NCBI RefSeq assembly: GCF_024298965.1
Contig: NZ_CP085193.1
Coordinates: forward strand, 10,230,001-10,294,000
DNA length: 64,000 nt
Direction of reading: 5' to 3'
Source: Streptomyces rapamycinicus NRRL 5491
GTDB taxonomy: Bacteria > Actinomycetota > Actinomycetes > Streptomycetales > Streptomycetaceae
The position numbers and the translations under genes are program-made. How positions within the stretch are numbered: the stretch's first letter is position 1; every line of letters begins with the position of its first letter. The notes under the pieces are model-generated. The model worked only from the letters and a program-made list of their open reading frames with translations. It was not told the origin of the DNA and ran no database searches. Below are positions 38,458 to 46,292 of the stretch, piece after piece.

Positions 38458-40010
38458 ACGCGGTCGCCGAGATCAAGGACCTGCGCGTGGAGATCGACGG
38501 CCGGGCCGTGGTCGACGACGTGAGCCTCAGCGTGGAGCCCGGACAGATCACCGCGCTGGTGGGCCCGTCCGGCAGCGGCAAGACGACCACCGGGCTGGCG
38601 CTGCTCGGCGAGTACCCGCCGGGGGCCCGGGTGACGGGTCACGTACGCGTGGCCGAGGGGCTGGTCGGCTATGTCCCGCAGCATCCGGCCGCGGTCCTCA
38701 ACCCGGCGCGCCGGATCGGCGCGCTCCTCCACGACATAGCCCGCCGACAGGTGCGCCATCCGCGGCGCTCCGAGCGCCGCGCCGAGGCCCGCGAACGGGT
38801 TCTCGCCGCCCTGGCACAGGCCCAACTGCCTGATCCGGCAGCCCTGTTGCGCCGCTATCCGCATCAGCTGTCCGGCGGTCAGCAGCAGCGCGTCGTCCTC
38901 GCGCAGGCGCTGCTGCTGGGCGCGCGGGTCGTGGTCGCGGACGAACCGACCACGGGGCAGGACGCGCTCACCAAACGCCGTGTCGTGGAGCGGCTGTCCG
39001 CGGTCGCCGAACGCGGTATCGCCGTCGTACTCCTCAGCCATGACCTGGACGTGGTGCGGGCGCTCGCCGACGAGGTCGTGGTGGTGCGCGCGGGCCGGGT
39101 GGTGGAGTCGGCCCCCACCGGGCGGCTGTGGACGGCGCCGGCACACCCCTGGACCCGTACGCTCCTCGCCGCACAGCCAACCACACCGGCCGGTACCCCG
39201 CCGGGCGATGTACCACGCGACGAGCGGCAGGCCGGGGAGGCGACACCCGGACCGGGGGCGCGCGGGCTGCGGGTGCGCGGGCTGGCCGCACGCCACGGCG
39301 CCACCACCGTGCTGCGCACCGCCGAACTCACCGTCCGTTCCGGCACCTGCCTGGCCGTCGTCGGCCGGTCGGCCAGTGGCAAGACCACGCTCGCCCGGTG
39401 CCTGGCCGGACTCCACCGCGACCACGACGGAGAGGTGCTGCTCGACGGCGCCCCGCTGCCCCGCAGCCTGCGCTCCCGCACCCGGGGGCAACTCGCCGCC
39501 GTGCAGTACGTCTTCCAGGACGCGCGGGCCGCCTTCGACGAACACCGGCCGGTCCTGGACCAGGTGGCGCGCACGGCGTCACGGCTGCGAGGAGCCGCCC
39601 CGGCGACGGCGCGGACCGAGGCGGAGGCGACCCTGAACGGTCTCGGACTCGCGCCCGACCTCGTACGGCGCCTCCCGGGGCGGCTGTCGGGCGGCGAGCT
39701 GCAGCGTGCCGCCCTCGCCCGCGCCCTGCTCGCCCGGCCCCGGGTGCTCGTGTGCGACGAGGTCACCTCCGGCCTGGACCCGATCACCCGCCGGGACATC
39801 CTCGACCGCCTCGTCGCCCTGCCCCGCGACCACACCGACCTGGCCCTGATCCTCATCACCCACGACCTGGACGCGGCGGCCCTGGCCACCCGCATCGCCG
39901 TCCTGGAGGCGGGCGAACTGATCGAGCAGGGCCCGGCCCACCAGGTGCTGACCGCGCCGAGCCACCCGTTCACGGCCGAGCTGACGCGCGCCTGGCCGGC
40001 CCTCGCATGA
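38454..40010 (+). CDS. Double ABC ATPase, DppD-DppF/NikDE fusion type
   Basis: 518 aa from GTG 38454, overlapping the chimera stop by 4 nt. Two complete ATPase domains. The first has Walker A GPSGSGKTT (about 37-45), signature LSGGQQQR (about 140) and Walker B VVVADEPTTGQD. The second has Walker A GRSASGKTT (about 306-314), signature LSGGELQR (about 408) and Walker B VLVCDEVTSGLD. The peptide/nickel subfamily is recognised by the preserved spacing and the HPWTRTLLAAQP and HPFTAELTRAWP ends. It would drive the (now broken) two-permease importer. Confidence 0.92.
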   Translation: MNAVAEIKDLRVEIDGRAVVDDVSLSVEPGQITALVGPSGSGKTTTGLALLGEYPPGARVTGHVRVAEGLVGYVPQHPAAVLNPARRIGALLHDIARRQVRHPRRSERRAEARERVLAALAQAQLPDPAALLRRYPHQLSGGQQQRVVLAQALLLGARVVVADEPTTGQDALTKRRVVERLSAVAERGIAVVLLSHDLDVVRALADEVVVVRAGRVVESAPTGRLWTAPAHPWTRTLLAAQPTTPAGTPPGDVPRDERQAGEATPGPGARGLRVRGLAARHGATTVLRTAELTVRSGTCLAVVGRSASGKTTLARCLAGLHRDHDGEVLLDGAPLPRSLRSRTRGQLAAVQYVFQDARAAFDEHRPVLDQVARTASRLRGAAPATARTEAEATLNGLGLAPDLVRRLPGRLSGGELQRAALARALLARPRVLVCDEVTSGLDPITRRDILDRLVALPRDHTDLALILITHDLDAAALATRIAVLEAGELIEQGPAHQVLTAPSHPFTAELTRAWPALA

Positions 40011-40023
40011 TTACGCTGCATCC

Positions 40024-40422
40024 ATGAGTGAGCTGATCAGGATCCCCGCCCCGGACGGGGTCGCGCCCGCCGCCCAGTACTCCCATGTCGTCCAGGGCAC
40101 CGGGCACTTCGTGGCAGTCTCCGGCCAGATCGCCCTGGACGAGGCGGGCGACATCGTCGGCGAGGGCGACCCGGCGGCCCAGGCCCGTCAGGTCTTCGAG
40201 AATCTGCGGCGCTGCCTCGCCGCCGCCGGTGCCACCTTCGACGATGTGATCAAACTGACGTACTTCGTCACGGACATGGCCCATATGCCGGCCATCCGCG
40301 AAGCCCGCGCCGCCCGCATACCCGACGACCGGCTGCCCGCCGCCTCGGCGGTGCAGGTCGTCTCGCTGGCGCGGCCGGAGTTCCTGATGGAGATCGAGGC
40401 ATTCGCGGTGGTGGCCGGGTAA
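40024..40422 (+). CDS. ridA: RidA/YjgF-family enamine/imine deaminase
   Basis: 132 aa, full length for the family. VSGQIALDEAGDIVGEGDPAAQARQVFENL (shown in parts: VSGQIALD, GDPAAQARQVFENL), KLTYFVTDMAH and a C-terminal MEIEAFAVV are typical. RidA hydrolyses reactive 2-aminoacrylate-type enamines released by PLP enzymes. It starts 13 nt after the double ATPase, so it is likely co-transcribed with the PLP enzyme cluster. Whether it serves that enzyme specifically is inference. The family-conserved Arg near the C-terminus aligns with ARPEFLMEIE. Confidence 0.9.
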   Translation: MSELIRIPAPDGVAPAAQYSHVVQGTGHFVAVSGQIALDEAGDIVGEGDPAAQARQVFENLRRCLAAAGATFDDVIKLTYFVTDMAHMPAIREARAARIPDDRLPAASAVQVVSLARPEFLMEIEAFAVVAG

Positions 40423-40447
40423 CCCCCGAGGACGACACGCGGATCGC

Positions 40448-41332
40448 TTACGGGGCGTCGTCGGCGATCCGGTGTCGCAGCTGGTCGTGGGCCCAGGCGG
40501 CGAGGGTGGTCGGGGTGGTGGTCCGGAGGGTGCGGGGCTGTTCGGGCACGAAGTCCTCGCGCAGTCCGGTCGACATGCCGAGCACGGCCTCGACCAGGCT
40601 CTCGGCCATCCCCGCCCGGCGGAGTCGCGCCCGCATGGCGTCGTCGGTGATCCGCTCGACGCCGATCCGCCGGCCGGTGGCGGCGGTGAGGATGTCGCCG
40701 ACCTGTCGCCAGGTGAGGTCGGCGGGCCCGTGAACGGCCTGTACGCACCGGCCGGACCAGGCGGGCGCCAGCAGACGGGTGGCGGCGACCTCGGCGATGT
40801 CGCGGGGCGCCACCCACGCCATGGGCTGGTCGAGCGGCAGGATCACCTGGAGGGCGCCGGCGCGCAGGGCCTCGACCTCGAATTCGAGATTGGTGAAGAA
40901 GTAGCCGCAGCGCAGATGGGTGACGTCGACGCCCGTGCCGTTCAGAGCGATCTCGGTCTGGGCCAGGCCGTCGATCTCACCGGCGCCGTGGCGCTTCTCC
41001 GCGCCCACGCTGCTTTGGAACACCACGCGGCCGATCCGGTTCTCGGTGACGGCGCGCACCACGCTTTCGGCGGCGCGGGCGTATTCGGCGAGGGGATCCC
41101 CGTGGCCGCTGGTCGGGTTCACCCAGAACAGGGCGTCCACATCGCGGGTGGCGGCCACCACCGCGTCGGCGTCGTACTGGTCGGCCGGCACCGCGTCCAC
41201 CTCGTCCCGGACCCCGGGCGCCAGCCGCCCGGGGTCGCGCAGCAGGACACGTGGCCGGACCCCGGCGCGGACGAGTGTGGCCACGACGTGGCGGCCGACG
41301 TTTCCGGTCGGGGTGGTGACGGCGATCCGCAT
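40448..41332 (-). CDS. NmrA-like NAD(P)-binding protein
   Basis: 294 aa from ATG 41332 behind GAGGAAG. MRIAVTTPTGNVGRHVVATL is the Rossmann TGxxGxxG-type motif of atypical SDRs. The middle (VVFQSSVGAEKRHGAGEID) and C-terminal part resemble NmrA/QOR2-like NAD(P)H-binding proteins, without a clear YxxxK pair. Role may be a redox sensor or quinone-type reductase. Divergent from a WYL-domain regulator, probably its controller. The divergent gap has a 9-bp gatggcctc tandem repeat (about 41350-41375). Stop codon TAA; convergent with ridA. Confidence 0.83.
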   Translation of the reverse strand: MRIAVTTPTGNVGRHVVATLVRAGVRPRVLLRDPGRLAPGVRDEVDAVPADQYDADAVVAATRDVDALFWVNPTSGHGDPLAEYARAAESVVRAVTENRIGRVVFQSSVGAEKRHGAGEIDGLAQTEIALNGTGVDVTHLRCGYFFTNLEFEVEALRAGALQVILPLDQPMAWVAPRDIAEVAATRLLAPAWSGRCVQAVHGPADLTWRQVGDILTAATGRRIGVERITDDAMRARLRRAGMAESLVEAVLGMSTGLREDFVPEQPRTLRTTTPTTLAAWAHDQLRHRIADDAP

Positions 41333-41436
41333 GGCTTCTTCCTCTCGTCGATGGCCTCGATGGCCTCGATGGCTCGACCGCACCCTAGGAACCAAGGCGG
41401 CCTGAAGCTGTCCTCCTCTCCTGGAAGGCTGAGGGC

Positions 41437-42153
41437 ATGGAGCTCGATCCCACGATCAGGACCTTGACCATGCTGACGCTGCTGCAGTCAGGGGGCGAGT
41501 GGACGGCCACCGAGCTGGCCGAACGGCTCGGCACGAGCGTCCGCACCGTGCGGCGCGACGCCCAGCGGCTGCGCCGTCTCGGCTACACCGTCGAGGCCCG
41601 CCCGGGACCGGGCAGTGCCTATCGGCTGAGCCCCGGGACCAGGATTCCGCCGCTGCTGTTCACCGCCGACGAGATCACCGCGCTGGTGGCCGGGCTGCAT
41701 CTGATCCGCGCGTTCCTCCCCGAGGAGGCGGTCGCGTCGAGCGCGCTGCTCAAGCTGGACCAAGTGCTGCCCCGCCCGCTGCGGCGCCGCGCGGCCGCCA
41801 CCGACCTGGCCACCGAGGTGCTGCAGCAGCCCGGCGCCGTGGTCTCGGCGGCGACCGTCGGTGTGATCGCCGACGCGGTGGCCGAGGACGGCAGACTCCG
41901 CTTCCGCTACACCGACCAGCACGGCCGTCCCTCCACCCGGCTGGTCGAGCCGTACCGCCACTTCCTGCGCGCCGGACACTGGTACCTCGTGGCGTTCGAC
42001 GTCGACCGGGACGACTGGCGCACCTTCCGCCTCGACCGGATCACCGGCATCTCACGGGTGGCGGGCACCTACCGGCCGCACACGTTCCCCGATCGGTCCA
42101 TCGAGCACTGGCTGACCACCGACTTCGGCCGCGCCACTCACGGCGTGGCGTGA
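41437..42153 (+). CDS. HTH-WYL domain transcriptional regulator
   Basis: 238 aa. N-terminal HTH_11/DeoR-like winged helix (about 5-62: TATELAERLGTSVRTVRRDAQRL shown as TATELAERLGTS then VRTVRRDAQRL), then a WYL domain (about 125-230) with LVEPYRHFLRAGHWYLVAFD and DWRTFRLDRI; the W-Y-L signature appears as HWYLVAF. WYL regulators bind nucleic acid or nucleotide-type ligands or respond to stress. Divergent from the NmrA-like gene. Its last 16 bp overlap the convergent GlxA-type gene. Confidence 0.9.
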   Translation: MELDPTIRTLTMLTLLQSGGEWTATELAERLGTSVRTVRRDAQRLRRLGYTVEARPGPGSAYRLSPGTRIPPLLFTADEITALVAGLHLIRAFLPEEAVASSALLKLDQVLPRPLRRRAAATDLATEVLQQPGAVVSAATVGVIADAVAEDGRLRFRYTDQHGRPSTRLVEPYRHFLRAGHWYLVAFDVDRDDWRTFRLDRITGISRVAGTYRPHTFPDRSIEHWLTTDFGRATHGVA

Positions 42154-43109
42154 GGCTTCGGGACATCCGGGCCCCGCTGGAAGGTCCGCCGGTAGGCGGA
42201 GGGCGTGGTGCCGAGGGCGTCGCGGAAGCGGGCCCGGAGGTTGGTGCTGGTGCCGAGGCCGCTCTGGGCGGCGATCCGCTCGATGCCGAGGTCGGTGACT
42301 TCGAGGAGTTCACGGGCGTGGCTGACGCGCGCGGTGAGCAGCCACTGGTGCGGGGTGATGCCGGTTTCCTGGCGCCACATGCGGACCAGGGTGCGGGTGG
42401 AGACGCGGGCGTGGCGGGCGAGGGCCTCCAGCGTGAGGGGTTCGTCGAGGTGGTTCAGCGCCCAGTCGCGGGTGTCGGCCAGGGTGCGCGCGGTGGGTTC
42501 GGGCAGGGCCTGGGCGATGTACTGGGCCTGGCCGCCGTCGCGGTGCGGCGCGGCCACCAGTTCCCGGGCGATGTCATTGGCGACGGCGGCGCCGAGGTCC
42601 TTGCGGACGATGTGGAGACACAGGTCGATGCCCGCGGTCACACCCGCGGAGGTCAGCAGCGGATCGTCGTCGAGGTAGAGGACACCGCGGTCCACCCGGA
42701 CCCGGGGGTAGAGCTCTTCGAGCTCGTCGGCGCTGGCCCAGTGCGTGGTCACCGTACGGCCGTCCAGCAGCCCCGCCGCGGCGAGTGCGAAGGCGCCGGT
42801 GCAGATGGAGGTGATTCGGGCGCCCCGGCTGAAGGCGGCCTTCAGGGCCGCCGCCACCTCGGGCGCCGGTGGCCGCTGATACTCCCAGTAGCCGGGCACG
42901 ATGATCGTGTCCGCCTGGGCCAGGGCGGGCAGCCCGGCGGTGTCCCCGACCGTGAACCCGGTGCTGGTCATGACGCTGCCCCGGGCTCCGCCGCACACCG
43001 TGAGTTCGTACGGCGTGTTGGGCCGGGCGTTGAAGATCTGCGTCGGGATGCCGAGGTCGATGGGGAGGACCCGGGGCAGCGCCAGGACCGCGACACGATG
43101 AGGGGCCAT
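42138..43109 (-). CDS. GlxA-like regulator: DJ-1/PfpI domain plus AraC HTH
   Basis: 323 aa. Residues about 5-175 form a DJ-1/PfpI (class I amidotransferase-like) domain with ITSICTGAFALAAAGLLDG, containing the nucleophile-elbow Cys. Residues about 220-315 are an AraC HTH pair (LTLEALARHARVSTRTLVRMW and IERIAAQSGLGTSTNLRARF). Such proteins regulate in response to small metabolites. TAACAT 7 nt before the ATG could serve as -10, suggesting a leaderless mRNA, and overlaps a near-palindrome GTTACGGCCATAAC (43119-43132). Divergent from an alpha/beta hydrolase, its likely target. Confidence 0.9.
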   Translation of the reverse strand: MAPHRVAVLALPRVLPIDLGIPTQIFNARPNTPYELTVCGGARGSVMTSTGFTVGDTAGLPALAQADTIIVPGYWEYQRPPAPEVAAALKAAFSRGARITSICTGAFALAAAGLLDGRTVTTHWASADELEELYPRVRVDRGVLYLDDDPLLTSAGVTAGIDLCLHIVRKDLGAAVANDIARELVAAPHRDGGQAQYIAQALPEPTARTLADTRDWALNHLDEPLTLEALARHARVSTRTLVRMWRQETGITPHQWLLTARVSHARELLEVTDLGIERIAAQSGLGTSTNLRARFRDALGTTPSAYRRTFQRGPDVPKPHATP

Positions 43110-43118
43110 GGCTCCAAT

Positions 43119-43132
43119 GTTACGGCCATAAC
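43119..43132. promoter_or_regulatory. Near-palindrome at GlxA-type promoter
   Basis: GTTACGGCCATAAC is a 14-bp inverted repeat with one mismatched pair, overlapping the putative -10 (TAACAT on the minus strand) of the regulator. Autoregulation is a reasonable inference. Confidence 0.35.
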
Positions 43133-43258
43133 TTTCCCGCCAGGCCGGACAGCCGGGCGGAGATCCGCGGACGGTCACCGGCGACCGTGTCCCGAAAGTT
43201 GCGAAGGGTGGCATCGGAGCATGTGGTTGATCGAGAAGCGCTGGCCGACGATCGAGCC

Positions 43259-44092
43259 ATGAACAGCGTGACCACCACCAAAACCCCCATCGGCCGGTAC
43301 TTCGGCGTGACGGGCGGCCGGGTCTACGGCAACGTCCGCGAGGGCGACGGCCCGGCCCTGGTCTTCCTCCACTACTGGGGCGGCTCCCACCGCACCTGGC
43401 GGCCGGTCATCGAGCGCCTCGGCCCAGCGCAGGCCTTCGTCTCGTACGACCACCGCGGCTGGGGCGAGTCCACCGAGGTACCCGGCCCCTACGGCATCGA
43501 GCAGCTCGCCGACGACACCGAGCGCGTCATCGAGGAACTGGGCTACGGCGCATACGTCGTGGTGGGCCACTCGATGGGCGGAAAGGTGGCCCAGGTGCTG
43601 GCCGCCCGCCGCCCCGCCGGGCTGAAGGGCGTGGTGCTCGTCGCACCCGCTCCGCCGGCACCGGTCGGTGTGACGCGGGAGTTCCAGGAGGCGCTGGCGC
43701 ATGCCTACGACAGCGACGAGACCATCGACGGCAGCATCGATCTCGTCCTGACCAGCGGCGAACTGTCCGCCGAGGCGCGCCGCCAGGTGCACGAGGACAG
43801 CTCCCGGGCGGGCGAGGCGGCCCGTATGGCGTGGCCGCGCGAGGCGCTGGTCGAGGACTTCGCGGACCGGGTCGGCGCGATCGACGTTCCGGTACTGGTG
43901 CTGGCCGGCAGCGACGACAAGGTGGACCCGCCGCATGTCCTGCGCGACCACCTGCTTCCGCTGATCCCCACGGCCACCCTCACCGAGCTCGGCGGCACCG
44001 GCCACCTGTCGCCACTGGAGGTGCCCGACCAGATCGCCTCCCACATCGGCGCGTTCGTCGCCCGGCTCCGGGGCTTGGTGGCGGGTCGGTAA
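43259..44092 (+). CDS. Alpha/beta hydrolase
   Basis: 277 aa. Oxyanion HYWGGSHRTW (about 33-42), SYDHRGWGES (about 62-71), nucleophile elbow VVGHSMGGKVAQ (Ser about 103), Asp in LVLAGSDDKVDPP (about 219-231) and His in GGTGHLSPLE (about 250). A typical cytoplasmic esterase/haloperoxidase-like fold; substrate not evident. Divergent from the GlxA-like regulator across 149 bp. Confidence 0.9.
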   Translation: MNSVTTTKTPIGRYFGVTGGRVYGNVREGDGPALVFLHYWGGSHRTWRPVIERLGPAQAFVSYDHRGWGESTEVPGPYGIEQLADDTERVIEELGYGAYVVVGHSMGGKVAQVLAARRPAGLKGVVLVAPAPPAPVGVTREFQEALAHAYDSDETIDGSIDLVLTSGELSAEARRQVHEDSSRAGEAARMAWPREALVEDFADRVGAIDVPVLVLAGSDDKVDPPHVLRDHLLPLIPTATLTELGGTGHLSPLEVPDQIASHIGAFVARLRGLVAGR

Positions 44093-44120
44093 CCGGGCGC
44101 GGGCGGGATCGCCCATGGGC

Positions 44121-44134
44121 TACATTCGCGCCTG
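44121..44134 (+). promoter_or_regulatory. -10 element of a leaderless transcript
   Basis: TACATT (44121-44126) lies 7 nt before the GTG start at 44134, and there is no Shine-Dalgarno, so transcription and translation probably begin at the same base. Confidence 0.4.
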
Positions 44135-45147
44135 TGCCCGAATCACATGTCCACGCCGCCGCCGACGGCGCCGTCCCCGGCTTCGGCATCGACGCCATCC
44201 ACGAGGCCGCGCGGCGCCTGACCGGTCAGGTGGTCAGGACGCCGCTGCTCAACTCCCCGATGCTGGACGACCTCGTCGGCGCCCGGGTCCTGGTCAAGGC
44301 CGAATGTCTGCAGCTGACCGGCTCGTTCAAGGTGCGCGGGGCGCTCAACGCCCTGCTCACCCTGGACGAGGACGCCCGCCGCGCCGGGATCGTGGCCTAC
44401 TCGGCCGGTAACCACGGGCAGGGCGTGGCCGCCGCGGCGCGGCTCGCCGGGTGCCCCGCGGTCATCGTCATGCCGAGCACCGCACCCCGTATCAAGGTCG
44501 ACAACTGCCGCTGGTGGGGCGCCGAGACGGTCCTGTACGACCCGCGGACCGAGGACCGGGAAGAGGTCGCCCGGAAGATCATCGAGGAGCGCGGGATGAC
44601 GCTGATCCCGCCCTTCGACGACCCTCGCGTCATGGCCGGGCAGGGCACCGTCGGCCTGGAGCTCGCCGACCAGGCGCGCGAGCTGGGCCTGACCCCGGAC
44701 ACGGTCCTGGTGAACTGCAGCGGCGGTGGGCTGGCCGCCGGTGTGATCACCGCGCTCGGCCACGCGCTCCCCGGCCTCGCGAACCACATCGTCGAACCGG
44801 CGGGCTTCGACAAGATGGCCCGGTCCCTCGCCACCGGCCGCGTATGCGCCAACCCCCGCCCGCCGGGCGGCCTCATGGACGCCGTCTCCGGCCCGGTGGC
44901 CGGTGCCCGCCCCCTGGCCGTCCTCCGCCACTACGACGTCACCGGCCTGACCGCCACCGACGAGGAGGCCCTGGCCGCCATGGCCACGGCCCACCGCCTC
45001 CTCAAGATCGTGCTGGAGCCGGGCGCCGCCGCGTCCCTGGCGGCCCTGCTGTCCGGGAAGGTGGACGTCCGGGACAAGGTAGTGGCGCTCGTGGCATCGG
45101 GCGGCAACGTCGATCCGGCGGTCTTCCGCAGGGCCCTGGCGGACTGA
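44134..45147 (+). CDS. Threonine/serine dehydratase-like PLP enzyme
   Basis: 337 aa from GTG 44134. ECLQLTGSFKVRGALNAL contains the PLP-binding Lys (about K65, motif SFKxRG). AYSAGNHGQGVAAAARLAG is the substrate/phosphate loop SAGNHGQ, and VNCSGGGLAAGV the glycine-rich phosphate cradle. Family members deaminate Thr/Ser to 2-oxo acids or racemise Ser; with no regulatory ACT domain it is the catabolic or racemase type (length about 330). Substrate unproven. Followed after 215 bp by an Lrp-type regulator. Confidence 0.9.
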   Translation: MPESHVHAAADGAVPGFGIDAIHEAARRLTGQVVRTPLLNSPMLDDLVGARVLVKAECLQLTGSFKVRGALNALLTLDEDARRAGIVAYSAGNHGQGVAAAARLAGCPAVIVMPSTAPRIKVDNCRWWGAETVLYDPRTEDREEVARKIIEERGMTLIPPFDDPRVMAGQGTVGLELADQARELGLTPDTVLVNCSGGGLAAGVITALGHALPGLANHIVEPAGFDKMARSLATGRVCANPRPPGGLMDAVSGPVAGARPLAVLRHYDVTGLTATDEEALAAMATAHRLLKIVLEPGAAASLAALLSGKVDVRDKVVALVASGGNVDPAVFRRALAD

Positions 45148-45362
45148 AACCGTTCCACCGAGGAGCACTACGTCGACGTCGCCCCGGCGGAGAAGACCGG
45201 TGGGCGATGTGACGCCCAGCAGAACGCGGTCGGCATCCGGATCGAGCCGCCGCCGTCTCCGCCCTGCGCCACGGGCACCATGCCCGCGGCGACCGAGGCC
45301 GACGCGCCACCTGATGAACCACCCGGGGTGACATCCGTACGCCACGGGTTCCGCGTCACCCC

Positions 45363-45950
45363 GTGGACCCGGCTCTCGCTCACCGAGAGCGGGCCGAACT
45401 CCGGTGCGCGCGGATCGACGCGGCCCTGCCCCCGCCGGCGCAGCCGGAGAACGACGCCGCCGAGGGCTGGGACGCCCTGGACGCGCGGCTCCTCGAACTG
45501 CTCAGCGCCGACGGTCGAATGTCGATGCGCAAGCTCGCGGCGGCCACCGACGTGGGCCTCACCACGGTGCGCCGCAGACTGCGGTCGCTGTTCCCGTCCC
45601 CGCTGAGCCTGCGCTGCGACCTCGCCCGCTCGCCGTTCGGATGGCCGCAGTCCGCGGTCTACTTCGCGTCCGTACCGGCCCAGCACCTGGAGGAGACGAG
45701 CCGTGTGCTGTCCGGCTTCCGCGAGGTCCGCGCGTGCGCGATCATGGCGGGCCCGCACGATCTGGTGGTCGACGTCTGGCTGCGCGGCCTGAGCGATGTG
45801 CACGCCTTCGAGGCGCACCTCTCCCGGCGGCTGCCCCGCCTGACCATCGACGACCGTTCGCTGGTCCTGCGCACGGTCAAACACATGGGCCGGCCGCTGG
45901 ACGAGGACGGCCGCTCGGTGGGCGTCGTCCCGCTGCTGCAGCCCTGTTGA
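45363..45950 (+). CDS. Lrp/AsnC-family regulator, probably N-terminally truncated
   Basis: 195 aa reading from GTG 45363. HTH_AsnC at about 35-80 (DALDARLLELLSADGRMSMR, DVGLTTVRRRLRSLF) and an Lrp ligand-binding (RAM) domain about 90-180 (VRACAIMAGPHDLVVDVWL). The first 30 residues (LAHRERAELRCARIDAALPP) look like the linker between the two halves of tandem Lrp proteins (~330 aa) seen in actinobacteria, but no first half is readable upstream (45148-45362). The usual first half may have been lost. It could regulate the dehydratase upstream. Confidence 0.6.
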   Translation: MDPALAHRERAELRCARIDAALPPPAQPENDAAEGWDALDARLLELLSADGRMSMRKLAAATDVGLTTVRRRLRSLFPSPLSLRCDLARSPFGWPQSAVYFASVPAQHLEETSRVLSGFREVRACAIMAGPHDLVVDVWLRGLSDVHAFEAHLSRRLPRLTIDDRSLVLRTVKHMGRPLDEDGRSVGVVPLLQPC

Positions 45951-45964
45951 CGGGCGTGGAGCGG

Positions 45965-45998
45965 GCCCCGGACACCGATGGCCGTCGGTGTCCGGGGC
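45965..45998. terminator. Strong bidirectional terminator hairpin
   Basis: GCCCCGGACACCGA and TCGGTGTCCGGGGC form a perfect 14-bp stem with a 6-nt loop, between the convergent Lrp gene and the DUF5133 gene. Confidence 0.85.
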
Positions 45999-46016
45999 GC
46001 GCGGGGATGCCCTGTC

Positions 46017-46247
46017 TCAGGCGCTGGGGACGAGGGAGTCGTCCTCGGGGTGGGCGCCGGGGAGCTGGTGCCGGGCGGCGATCAGGGCGGCGTCGATGTC
46101 CCGGGTGCCGGTGACGACGCACAGCGTGTACGAGACGTCGGCGAGCCGCTGCCGCGCCTCGGGGCTGCCGTCCTCGGCGTGCAGCGTGCGGAGGGTCTCG
46201 TACTGCTGGATGAGGTCGGTCAGCACGGCGGGGTGGGCCATGAGCAT
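46017..46247 (-). CDS. DUF5133 small protein
   Basis: 76 aa, MLMAHPAVLTDLIQQYETLR at the start, a middle RQRLADVSYTLCVVTGTR and an acidic end. This matches my memory of DUF5133 proteins in Streptomyces, often next to SigB/F-type sigma factors, as here (46 nt downstream). No membrane segment or enzyme motif; function unknown, possibly in stress or sigma-factor regulation. Confidence 0.8.
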   Translation of the reverse strand: MLMAHPAVLTDLIQQYETLRTLHAEDGSPEARQRLADVSYTLCVVTGTRDIDAALIAARHQLPGAHPEDDSLVPSA

Positions 46248-46292
46248 GGCAGGCTCCTTCTTCTCCTGGGACGGGGGCGGGGCGGGGCGTCG

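Noticed and set aside
34865..40422. Naming the cluster as the EDDS (aes) or another known metallophore pathway
   Set aside because: Only the general enzyme classes fit; I cannot match individual genes to a characterised cluster from sequence alone.
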